Both the position numbers and the translations under genes were made by a program. From NCBI RefSeq assembly GCF_019976975.1, contig NZ_AP024630.1, positions 2,914,001-2,978,000 of the forward strand: a stretch of DNA of 64,000 bases, given 5' to 3'. Below the pieces are notes generated by a model. That model was not told the origin of the DNA. It worked only from the letters and a program-made list of their open reading frames with translations, and ran no database searches. How positions within the stretch are numbered: the first letter of the stretch is position 1; the number at the start of each line of letters is the position of its first letter. The DNA is from Arthrobacter sp. NtRootA1. Lineage in GTDB: Bacteria > Actinomycetota > Actinomycetes > Actinomycetales > Micrococcaceae. Shown here piece after piece: positions 35,032-42,345 of this stretch.

Positions 35032-36465
35032 ATGTCGATCCTGCAAGACCTACGGCAAACACCCAAGCTCGGGCTCCTGGTGGGCGGTGCCGCCGCCACC
35101 ATCGGTGTGATTTACGGCTACGACATGTCCAACATTGCCGGCGCCCTGCTGTTCATCACCAAGCAGTTCAGCCTCAGCACATCCCAGCAGGAACTGGTAA
35201 CCACGGCAGTGGTTGCCGGTGAAGTACTTGGCGCGCTGGTGGGAGGCTGGCTATCCAACCGCGTGGGCCGGAAAGCCTGCATGGTGGGCCTTGCGATCGG
35301 CTACGCCCTGTTCGCCGTGCTCAGCGCCATGTCCAGCGATGTGCCCACACTGCTTATCGCCCGCCTCCTGCTGGGGCTCACCATCGGCGTTTCCGTTGTG
35401 GTTGTTCCGGTATTCGTTGCCGAGTCAGCGCCGGCGAAGGTCCGCGGCGCCCTGTTGGTGGCGTATCAAGTGGCGACCGTCTTCGGCATCATCGTCGGCT
35501 ACCTGGCTGCGTATGCCCTCGCGGGCACGGGCTCGTGGCGCTGGATGCTGGGCCTTGCTGCGATCCCGGCAATCATTGTCCTCGCCATCGTGATCAAGCT
35601 CCCGGACACTGCCCGGTGGTACATGATGCGGGGCAGGACTGACGACGCCAGGCGCACCCTGTTCGCCATTGAGCCCCACACAGACGTAGATGCAGAGTTG
35701 GCCGAGATGCAGCGGGCCATCAGCGAAGAACGGGGCGGCGGCCTCCGCGAGATGCTGCGCGTTCCTTATCTCCGGGCCACAGTGTTTGTGGTTGGCCTGG
35801 GATTCTTCATCCAAATCACCGGCATCAACGCTGTGGTCTACTACAGCCCCAGGATCTTCGAAGCCATGGGCTTCAGCGGCAACGCAGCCCTCCTGTTGCT
35901 TCCCGCGGCGGTGCAAGTGGCCTCCCTCATCGCTGTCTTCGTGTCCTTGTCCCTGGTGGATCGGCTGGGACGCCGCCCCGTGCTGTTGACCGGCATCGGC
36001 ATGATGGTGGCAGCCAACGTCCTGCTGGTAGGAGTGTTCATGGCCGGCCAGGACTTTGGTGGCCTGCTCACCGTTCTTGGCTTCCTTGGGGTCCTTCTTT
36101 TCACGGTGGGCTTCACATTCGGCTTCGGCGCACTGGTGTGGGTATACGCCGGCGAGAGCTTCCCTTCCCGTCTCCGCTCGCTCGGAGCCAGCGCCATGCT
36201 GACCTCCGATCTGGTGGCCAACGTCCTTGTGGCAGCGTTCTTCCTGACCATGCTTCAGCGTTTGGGTGGGGCAGGCACCTTCGCAGTGTTCGGTGTTCTG
36301 GCTATCCTCGGCTTTATGTTTGTCCGCAAGTTCGCTCCCGAGACGAAGGGCCGCCCCTTGGAGGAAATACAGCAGTACTGGGAAAACGGTGGGAAGTGGC
36401 CGGAGCCCGACGCGGTCGGACACATCCCCGCACAGGAAAACACCGAACCGGCGGTTGTCCGGTGA
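35032..36465 (+). CDS. Sugar porter-family MFS transporter
   Basis: Proton-coupled sugar permease, 477 residues, twelve membrane helices. Sugar-porter signatures are present: GVIYGYDMSNIAGALLFI (helix 1), GGWLSNRVGRKACMV (about 73-87), PVFVAESAPAKVRGALLVAYQV, DRLGRRPVLLTG (second-half loop) and FAPETKGRPLEEIQ at the C terminus. In this operon (kinase and SIS protein follow) it probably imports an unphosphorylated amino sugar such as glucosamine. ATG 35032 has an AAGGGA site and leaves room for both operators upstream; a longer frame would run through them. Confidence 0.92.
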   Translation: MSILQDLRQTPKLGLLVGGAAATIGVIYGYDMSNIAGALLFITKQFSLSTSQQELVTTAVVAGEVLGALVGGWLSNRVGRKACMVGLAIGYALFAVLSAMSSDVPTLLIARLLLGLTIGVSVVVVPVFVAESAPAKVRGALLVAYQVATVFGIIVGYLAAYALAGTGSWRWMLGLAAIPAIIVLAIVIKLPDTARWYMMRGRTDDARRTLFAIEPHTDVDAELAEMQRAISEERGGGLREMLRVPYLRATVFVVGLGFFIQITGINAVVYYSPRIFEAMGFSGNAALLLLPAAVQVASLIAVFVSLSLVDRLGRRPVLLTGIGMMVAANVLLVGVFMAGQDFGGLLTVLGFLGVLLFTVGFTFGFGALVWVYAGESFPSRLRSLGASAMLTSDLVANVLVAAFFLTMLQRLGGAGTFAVFGVLAILGFMFVRKFAPETKGRPLEEIQQYWENGGKWPEPDAVGHIPAQENTEPAVVR

Positions 36466-37397
36466 CGCCCGCGGTGTTGGGACTTCATATTGGAGGTTCC
36501 AAGACACATGCTGTCCGTTCGGACCTGAAGCTGGACCCGAACGTGAACTCGGACCCAGGGCAGGGCGCGGACGCAAGCAATGGGGCTCCTCTCGAGATCA
36601 CCGAGGCGAGCGCGAACCTGTCCTCGGTGGGTCATCAGGGTGCAGATGCCGTGCTGCGGCGGATCGCGGCTGCCGTCGGCGAGGGTGTTGAGGCGGTTTG
36701 CGCCGGTGCCGCGGGGGCGGATACTCCTGCCAGCAGGGCAGTCCTCAGTGCTTTGCTTACCGGGTATTTTCCCGGCGCCAGGATCGAGGTGGTCCATGAC
36801 ACCCGCATCGTCCTCGCCGCAGCAGACCTCGACGCCGGAGCGGTCCTGGTCGCAGGTACCGGCTCGGTAGCTTGGGGCCGGAACCGGGAGGGACGGGAAG
36901 CGCGCAGCGGAGGCTACGGCTACTTGCTCGGGGATGAAGGCGGAGGGTACTCCGTGGTCCGTGACGCCGTTCGTGAGGCCCTGCGGGAGTACTACGCGGG
37001 GTTGGAACCCGGCACGATGGTCAGCGCCCTTTTGGCGGCGACTGCGAGCGCGGACGCGCTGCAGCTCATGGATCTCTTCTATGCCAAGCCGGAGCCGGAC
37101 CATTGGGCGGGCCTCGCCCCGTTGGTCCTGGATCTTGCGGTTGAAGGTGATCCGGCTGCGTTGCGGATTCAGGCCGAAGCCGCTCATTCCTTGGCCACGT
37201 TGGCCAGGCAAGTACTGGGCGAGCTCGGGTTGGACCTGCCGCTGGTGATGGCTGGTGGCCTCCTGGTCAATCAACAGCAGTTGGCGGGCGCGGTTGGCCG
37301 CAAGGTTGCCGTGGAGGATCCGTCGCTGATCAGGATCCTGGGCGATGCTCCAGTGCACGGAGCCGTAAAGCTCGCACGGCAGTTGATACAGCCCTGA
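36462..37397 (+). CDS. BadF/BadG-type sugar kinase (glucosamine/N-acetylglucosamine kinase-like)
   Basis: A 311-residue ASKHA-fold kinase. GTG 36462 overlaps the porter stop (GTGA). The phosphate-2 loop LVAGTGSVAWGRN (about 127-139), catalytic-Asp strand VVHDTRIVLAA, CAGAAGAD and adenosine motif VMAGGLLVNQ are intact. The phosphate-1 loop reads GLHIGGSKTHA: the residue normally Asp (or Glu) is His (codon CAT, one base from GAT). This may weaken catalysis or be a real variant. From context it phosphorylates an imported amino sugar at C6. Confidence 0.85.
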   Translation: MTPAVLGLHIGGSKTHAVRSDLKLDPNVNSDPGQGADASNGAPLEITEASANLSSVGHQGADAVLRRIAAAVGEGVEAVCAGAAGADTPASRAVLSALLTGYFPGARIEVVHDTRIVLAAADLDAGAVLVAGTGSVAWGRNREGREARSGGYGYLLGDEGGGYSVVRDAVREALREYYAGLEPGTMVSALLAATASADALQLMDLFYAKPEPDHWAGLAPLVLDLAVEGDPAALRIQAEAAHSLATLARQVLGELGLDLPLVMAGGLLVNQQQLAGAVGRKVAVEDPSLIRILGDAPVHGAVKLARQLIQP

Positions 37398-37437
37398 CTC
37401 CCAGGGATTTTGACCCTTCTAACAACAGACAGGAACC

Positions 37438-38508
37438 ATGACCATCACTCTTACCTCTCCGAACGTCCCGGACCAGGCTCCGGGCATCAAGATGGCCAAC
37501 GAGATCGGCGAGCAGCCCCGGGTGCTCGCCGGACTCCTGGACTCGGACCGCCGCCAGTTCGTGGCTTTGGCGGACATCATCAAGAAGGCATCCCCACGCT
37601 TTGTCTTGCTCGCTGCCCGGGGCACAAGCGACCATGCGGCGTTATACGCGAAGTACCTCATTGAAATCAGCTTGGGCCTGCCTGTTGGCCTCGCGTCGCC
37701 GTCGACCCTTACTGCCTACGGTGCCAACCCGCAGCTTGAGGGCGTGCTGTGGTTGGCGGTTAGCCAGTCCGGCGGCTCGCCGGACCTGGTGGAGTCCACG
37801 GCGGCAGCGCGTCGTCTGGGCGCCCTGACTGTTGCAGTGACCAACTCACCGCAATCCCCGCTTGCCGAGGCCGCGGAGCATCACCTGGATATCCGGGCGG
37901 GCAGCGAAACTGCCGTTGCCGCTACCAAGAGCTACACGGCGCAGCTTCTGGCCCTGTGGTTGTTGGTTGATGCGTGGCGTGGTGGGACGTCCAACGGCGC
38001 CGCGGGCCTTCCGGAGTGGGCCGCTTCCGTTCTTGCCGACGACACCGTGCTGGAGGTCGCTGGTGGTTACCGCTTCGCCGACCGCATCATCACTACGGGT
38101 CGTGGCTATTCCTACCCCACGGCGAGGGAGGGTGCCTTGAAGCTCATGGAAACCTCCTACCTTCCTGCCCAGGCTTTCTCTGGCGCGGACCTCCTGCACG
38201 GGCCGTTCGCGATGATCGACTCCCAGCACCCGGTGATTGCCGTTGTTCCGGAGGGAATCGGAGGCACGGCCATGCGCCCTGTCCTGGAGAGGCTCGAAGA
38301 CCGCGGTGCGCACGTGTGCGTTGTGGGCGATCCCTCTGCCGCCGCTCCGGGCAGCTTGGTTCTTCCTTTGCCTGCCGGCGTGCCGGAGGAGCTTTCTCCT
38401 ATCCTGCAGATCCTGCCCCTCCAGCGCCTGGCCCTGCAGTTGTCGGTGGAGCGCGGCAACGATCCCGATGCGCCGCGAGGCCTGCTGAAGGTCACTGAAA
38501 CCTGGTAG
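37438..38508 (+). CDS. SIS-domain protein, glucosamine-6-phosphate deaminase type II-like
   Basis: A 356-residue protein with two SIS domains, like the isomerase half of GlmS or NagB-II/AgaS without the glutaminase domain. FVLLAARGTSDHAALYAKYLIE (about 58-79), LAVSQSGGSPDLVEST (about 107-122), ATKSYTAQLLALWLL (about 162-176) and YPTAREGALKLMETSYLPAQAFSGADLLHGP (about 225-255) are the sugar-phosphate and catalytic motifs. Without glutaminase it is expected to deaminate glucosamine-6-phosphate to fructose-6-phosphate, which completes the path begun by the porter and kinase. SD GACAGGAA. Confidence 0.87.
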   Translation: MTITLTSPNVPDQAPGIKMANEIGEQPRVLAGLLDSDRRQFVALADIIKKASPRFVLLAARGTSDHAALYAKYLIEISLGLPVGLASPSTLTAYGANPQLEGVLWLAVSQSGGSPDLVESTAAARRLGALTVAVTNSPQSPLAEAAEHHLDIRAGSETAVAATKSYTAQLLALWLLVDAWRGGTSNGAAGLPEWAASVLADDTVLEVAGGYRFADRIITTGRGYSYPTAREGALKLMETSYLPAQAFSGADLLHGPFAMIDSQHPVIAVVPEGIGGTAMRPVLERLEDRGAHVCVVGDPSAAAPGSLVLPLPAGVPEELSPILQILPLQRLALQLSVERGNDPDAPRGLLKVTETW

Positions 38509-38521
38509 GCGCCGGTGGGTG

Positions 38522-38554
38522 CGTGGCTGGATGTGCACGCCGCATCCAGCCACG
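38522..38554 (+). terminator. Terminator of the amino-sugar operon
   Basis: Perfect 12-bp stem CGTGGCTGGATG / CATCCAGCCACG with a nine-base loop, 14 bases behind the SIS gene's stop; no T run. Confidence 0.8.
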
Positions 38555-38584
38555 AGGACCGATGATGCGTTCAGGTAACCGGAG

Positions 38585-38590
38585 TAGTCT
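38585..38590 (+). promoter_or_regulatory. -10 box TAGTCT ahead of a short upstream frame
   Basis: TAGTCT, six bases, then ATG 38597, the same spacing as the leaderless genes of this window, but here the ATG opens an eight-codon frame, not the main gene. Confidence 0.5.
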
Positions 38591-38596
38591 GGACTC

Positions 38597-38623
38597 ATGC
38601 CTCTCACGCGTGGTGGTCGGTAG
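38597..38623 (+). CDS. Putative leaderless eight-codon upstream ORF
   Basis: ATG 38597 reads MPLTRGGR and stops with TAG two bases before the ATG of the LolA-like gene. Its start is six bases behind a TAGTCT -10 box. If the mRNA starts here, ribosomes would translate this frame and restart on the main gene, which has no ribosome-binding site. Evidence is positional only. Confidence 0.4.
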   Translation: MPLTRGGR

Positions 38624-38625
38624 CA

Positions 38626-39783
38626 ATGGCGCGGGCCAGGCAGCGGTGGCTGCCAGCTCTCCTGATTCCCCTTGCATTGGCACTGGCGGCGCTTATTGGC
38701 TCCGTCCAGGCCGGCGCAAGTGTCTCCTTGCCGCCCAAAACGGCTAACGAGATCCTGGCGATGATAGCCCGCACCGAGGTGCACGCTTTATCCGGCACTG
38801 TGGTGCAGACTGCGGAGTTGGGGCTGCCTGAAGTTCCCACGGCTGGCCCGGGAATCGTGCCCGGAGCTACGTCGGCACTCGAGTTGCTCACGGGCTCGCA
38901 TACAGCACGGGTATACCTGGACGGGCCCTCCAAGGCCAGGCTGCAGATACTGGACCGGATGGCCGAACGTGACTTTGTGGTCAATGGCAGCGACGCCTGG
39001 TTCTACAACTCCGCGGACAACAGCGCGACACACTTGAGCGTCCCTGTGCCCTCAAACACTGGGCAGAAGGACTCCCTTCGAAGTGAAACAACCCATGCGG
39101 GCATGCCCACTCCTGAGGCAATGGCCAGTCACTTCCTGTCAGCCATTGACTCCAGCACTGAAGTAACGGTGGGAGAAGCTTCCACTGTGGCGGGTCGCAG
39201 CGCGTACCGGCTGAGCCTCGTGCCGCGCAGCGACGGAACTTTGGTTGATTCCGTTTCGATCGAGGTCGACTCCGAGACCGGTTGGCCACTGGGAGTCGAG
39301 GTCCGCGCGAAGGGCCAGCCGGAGCCAGCCTACTCACTTGCCTATACGGACGTGAACTTCTCCGCACCTGACGCGGCCCTGTTTAACTTCACTCCTCCGG
39401 CCGGTGCAACTGTCACAGAGAAGCCGGTCCCCATCAAGCCATTGCCGCCCCCGATGGAAGGTCCTGCCGGCGCAGCTCCGGATGACTCTGCGCCAGCACC
39501 GGATGCTGTTGTTCCAACACCTCAGGGATCATCCAGTCCCATGCTCCCCCACCCCAGCCCTTCAGTGACCGGCAAAGGGTGGGACGCCGTGGTCGGCTTG
39601 CCCGCTGGAACGGCGCCTGCCGAACTCACATCCAACCCGCAACTCGCCCAGGCCCTGCAACCCGTAAGCGGAGGACGAGCGCTGACTACGTCTCTGGTGA
39701 GCGTCCTCATTCTCGACGACGGCCGCGTGTTTGCCGGGTTGGTGCCTTCGGACCGGCTGCAGTCAGCCGCGACGGCGCAATGA
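38626..39783 (+). CDS. Secreted LolA/RseB-like protein with proline-rich tail
   Basis: A 385-residue exported protein: signal sequence LPALLIPLALALAALIGSVQAGA (about 9-31), then a beta-rich domain resembling LolA/RseB (LSGTVVQTAELGLPEV; ARLQILDRMAERDFVVNGSDAWFYNSADN; SIEVDSETGWPLGVEVRAKGQPEPAYSLAYTDVNFSAPDAALFNFTPPAGATV), a typical lipoprotein-binding half-barrel layout. A Pro/Ala/Ser-rich stretch (about 275-315) joins a small C-terminal part. It precedes an ABC transporter by 24 bases, so it may be a substrate-binding or sensing partner. Family function unproven. Confidence 0.8.
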   Translation: MARARQRWLPALLIPLALALAALIGSVQAGASVSLPPKTANEILAMIARTEVHALSGTVVQTAELGLPEVPTAGPGIVPGATSALELLTGSHTARVYLDGPSKARLQILDRMAERDFVVNGSDAWFYNSADNSATHLSVPVPSNTGQKDSLRSETTHAGMPTPEAMASHFLSAIDSSTEVTVGEASTVAGRSAYRLSLVPRSDGTLVDSVSIEVDSETGWPLGVEVRAKGQPEPAYSLAYTDVNFSAPDAALFNFTPPAGATVTEKPVPIKPLPPPMEGPAGAAPDDSAPAPDAVVPTPQGSSSPMLPHPSPSVTGKGWDAVVGLPAGTAPAELTSNPQLAQALQPVSGGRALTTSLVSVLILDDGRVFAGLVPSDRLQSAATAQ

Positions 39784-39807
39784 ACGGCGCCCCATGATCG
39801 GCAACCT

Positions 39808-40782
39808 GTGACGGAAACCCGTGAAGCTGCTCCCGGCTCCCTGCCGATTGACCTTGCCATAGAAACCCATGGCCTCGTGAAGCGCTTTGGGCACCGTTCC
39901 GCGGTGGACGGCATTGACCTTGCGGTCCCCCGTGGTGCGGTTTACGGCTTCCTGGGGCCCAATGGTTCGGGAAAGACCACCACCATCCGGGTTTTGCTGG
40001 GCCTCGCTTCCGCGAACGGTGGTGAAATCCGGGTTCTGGGCAGGGAGATGCCCCAGCAGTTGGCTTCCGTGCTACCCGAGGTCGGCGCACTGGTGGAGGG
40101 GCCGGGCTTCTATCCGTTTCTTTCCGGAGCGGACAATCTGCTGCGGCTGGATTCAGCGGACCGCCATGGATCCTCTGCCACCCGCCACCGCCGCGTCAAT
40201 GAGGCGTTGGACCGCGTTGGGCTGGGTCACGCCGCCGGAAAGAAGGTACGTGCCTACTCATTGGGCATGAAACAGCGCCTCGGGCTGGCCAACGCCATGC
40301 TCCGGCCGCGCGAACTGCTTGTGCTCGACGAACCAACCAACGGGCTGGACCCCCAAGGCACCCGGGAGGTGCGCAGCTTGGTTCGGTCCCTTGCCGCCGG
40401 CGGGGCCACCGTCTTCGTTTCCAGCCACCTCCTGGCCGAGGTGGAGCAAATGTGTACCCATGTGGGGGTGATGAGTGCCGGACGGCTGGTGGCCCAAGGA
40501 CCGCTGGATGAACTGCGGTCTGCCGGGCAAGCGCACGTTCTGGTACGAACGCCCGACGGCGAACGTGCTGCCCGCGTCCTGGCCCGCCTGGGTCTGGTAC
40601 CCGGCGAAGCGCCTGGCCACGGGGTGATCCAAGGAAACGGACTCGACGGCATTGAGCCTGAAGAGATCGTTGCAGCGTTGGTGGCCGACGGCGTCCGGGT
40701 CAGGGGCTTCTCTGTGGAGAACGCAACCCTGGAAGAGCGGTTCGTGTCCTTGACCGGAGAGGGGTTTGACGTTGTCGGCTGA
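39808..40782 (+). CDS. ABC transporter ATP-binding protein
   Basis: A 324-residue export-type ATPase of the CcmA/DRA family: Walker A GPNGSGKTTTIRVLLG (about 51-66), signature YSLGMKQRLGLANAML (about 150-165), Walker B LLVLDEPTNGLDPQGT (about 171-186), H-loop VFVSSHLLAEVEQ. The extra C-terminal 90 residues are of the type found in DrrA/NatA-like exporters. GTG 39808. Works with the permease that overlaps its end; substrate unknown, lipid, peptide or drug export being common. Confidence 0.93.
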   Translation: MTETREAAPGSLPIDLAIETHGLVKRFGHRSAVDGIDLAVPRGAVYGFLGPNGSGKTTTIRVLLGLASANGGEIRVLGREMPQQLASVLPEVGALVEGPGFYPFLSGADNLLRLDSADRHGSSATRHRRVNEALDRVGLGHAAGKKVRAYSLGMKQRLGLANAMLRPRELLVLDEPTNGLDPQGTREVRSLVRSLAAGGATVFVSSHLLAEVEQMCTHVGVMSAGRLVAQGPLDELRSAGQAHVLVRTPDGERAARVLARLGLVPGEAPGHGVIQGNGLDGIEPEEIVAALVADGVRVRGFSVENATLEERFVSLTGEGFDVVG

Positions 40783-41674
40783 AACTGGTGACACTCGGGA
40801 GGCTGCTGGTACGTCCGGAACAACTGGCGCCCGGAAAGACAGTGCCGTCCGTCCCGGGATGGGGTGGGCGTTGCTTGGCTCGGAATTATCCGTGCTGTTT
40901 CGTCGCCTCAGGACGTGGGCCATGCTGGTGGCCCTTGCCGCCGTTCCCATCCTGATTGCCCTTGCCGTCAAACTCTCGTCCCGGCCAGCGACACCTGGCC
41001 GCGGACCACTGTTCCTGGATCGCATCACCCAGAACGGCCTCTTTGTTGCCGTGACAGCCCTTGTGGTGTGTGTCCCGCTGTTCCTGCCCCTCACCGTCGG
41101 AGTGGTGGCAGGGGACACCATCGCCGGAGAAGCCAACCTCGGCACCTTGCGCTACCTGCTCCTTGCACCATCGGGGCGTATCCGCCTGCTCCTGGTCAAG
41201 TACGCCGGGGCCGTCGCTTTCTGTTGTGCCGCTACGGCCACGGTCGCAGCCGCAGGTGCCTTGGCCGGCGTCGTGTTCTTCCCCATCGGTCCCGTCACGC
41301 TACTCTCCGGTGACACGATCGGGGTTGGCGAGTCAGTACTGCGTTCGCTGCTGATCGCTGCTTACATCACGGTCTCGCTCCTAGGCTTGTCGGCGATTGG
41401 ACTGCTCATCTCAACCTTCACGGACGTACCCGTGGGCGCTATGGCTGCCACAATCGTCCTCTCGGTGGTCTCGCAGGTGCTGGACAACCTGCCACAACTG
41501 GAATGGCTGCATCCTTGGCTGTTCAGCCACCACTGGCTTGGCTTCGCGGACCTCCTGCGGCAACCGGTCTCCTGGACATCCTTCGGCGAAAACGCGCTGC
41601 TCCAAGCCGGGTACATTGCCGTCTGTGGCGCGCTGGCCTACGGGAAGTTCACCACCAAAGACATCCTGTCCTAG
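40766..41674 (+). CDS. ABC transporter permease (ABC-2 type)
   Basis: A 302-residue six-helix ABC-2 permease: GWALLGSELSVLFRRLRTWAMLVALAAVPILIALAVKL (first helix, about 28-65), FVAVTALVVCVPLFLPLTVGVVAGDTIAGEANLGTLRYLLLAPSGRIRLLLVKYAG (about 93-148, with the AGE..GTLR coupling loop), three more helices and LQAGYIAVCGALAYGKFTTKDI at the end. Start TTG 40766 (or TTG 40772) lies within the ATPase gene's 3' end. Together they form one exporter. Confidence 0.9.
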   Translation: MTLSAETGDTREAAGTSGTTGARKDSAVRPGMGWALLGSELSVLFRRLRTWAMLVALAAVPILIALAVKLSSRPATPGRGPLFLDRITQNGLFVAVTALVVCVPLFLPLTVGVVAGDTIAGEANLGTLRYLLLAPSGRIRLLLVKYAGAVAFCCAATATVAAAGALAGVVFFPIGPVTLLSGDTIGVGESVLRSLLIAAYITVSLLGLSAIGLLISTFTDVPVGAMAATIVLSVVSQVLDNLPQLEWLHPWLFSHHWLGFADLLRQPVSWTSFGENALLQAGYIAVCGALAYGKFTTKDILS

Positions 41675-41682
41675 CTTTGACG

Positions 41683-41688
41683 TAGGCT
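41683..41688 (+). promoter_or_regulatory. -10 box TAGGCT of the YciO gene
   Basis: TAGGCT, six bases, ATG 41695; a leaderless start in the 20-base gap behind the ABC permease. A TTGACG lies directly in front of it, too close to be its -35. Confidence 0.6.
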
Positions 41689-41694
41689 CTCTCC

Positions 41695-42315
41695 ATGGCC
41701 AGATTCTTTGACGTCCACCCTGAAGATCCCCAACCACGCGCCATCGGCCAAGTGGTTAACATGCTGCAAAGCGGTGGGCTCATCGCCTACCCCACCGACT
41801 CCTGCTACGCCCTGGGCGCCCAGATCGGCAACAGGGAAGCCCTGGATCGCATCCGGACCATCCGGCAACTGGACGACAAACACCACTTCACGCTGGTCTG
41901 CAAGGATTTTGCCCAAATGGGGCAGTTCGTGATGATCGATAACGATGTATTCCGCAGCATCAAGGCCGTCACCCCCGGCAGCTACACGTTCATCCTTCCG
42001 GCCACCCGCGAGGTTCCCAAGCGCCTGCTCCACCCGAAAAAGAAGACCGTTGGGGTGCGCATTCCGGATCACAAAGTGGTCCAGGCGCTCCTGGCGGAGC
42101 TCGGTGAACCATTGCTGTCCAGCACGCTCCTTCTGCCTGACCAGGAGGAGCCGCTGACCCAGGGCTGGGAAATCAAGGAACGGCTGGACAACGAAGTGGA
42201 CGCAGTGATCGATTCCGGCGATACCGGTTCAGAGCCAACCACAGTGATCGACTTCTCCAGCGGCACGGCAGAAGTGGTGCGCCGCGGAACCGGCGATCCT
42301 TCACGGTTCGAATAG
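41695..42315 (+). CDS. YciO/YrdC/Sua5-family protein (threonylcarbamoyl-AMP synthase-like)
   Basis: A 206-residue YrdC-fold protein of the YciO branch: GGLIAYPTDSCYALGAQIGNREALDRIRTIRQLDDKHHFTLVCKD (about 27-71), GSYTFILPATREVPKRLLHPKKKTVGVRIPDH (about 98-129) and LSSTLLLPDQEEPLTQGWEI. Sua5/YrdC proteins make threonylcarbamoyl-AMP for tRNA t6A; the YciO branch is related but its main role is less certain and the organism likely also has a Sua5/TsaC. The KRLLHPKKKTVGVRIPDH stretch carries the nucleotide-binding basic residues. Confidence 0.9.
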   Translation: MARFFDVHPEDPQPRAIGQVVNMLQSGGLIAYPTDSCYALGAQIGNREALDRIRTIRQLDDKHHFTLVCKDFAQMGQFVMIDNDVFRSIKAVTPGSYTFILPATREVPKRLLHPKKKTVGVRIPDHKVVQALLAELGEPLLSSTLLLPDQEEPLTQGWEIKERLDNEVDAVIDSGDTGSEPTTVIDFSSGTAEVVRRGTGDPSRFE

Positions 42316-42321
42316 GGGCCC

Positions 42322-42345
42322 ATCCGTCCATCCCCCCGGGCGGAT
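42322..42345. terminator. Weak bidirectional terminator hairpin
   Basis: ATCCGTCC (42322-42329) can pair with GGGCGGAT (42338-42345), eight pairs with one G-U, in the 29-base gap between two convergent stops. Confidence 0.45.

Noticed and set aside
35425..36576. Open frame opposite the sugar porter (about 383 codons)
   Set aside because: Highly polar, His/Glu-rich composition typical of an antisense frame of a membrane protein.
41678..41688. TTGACG next to TAGGCT as a -35/-10 pair before yciO
   Set aside because: The two hexamers touch with no spacer; spacing is impossible for a normal sigma factor.
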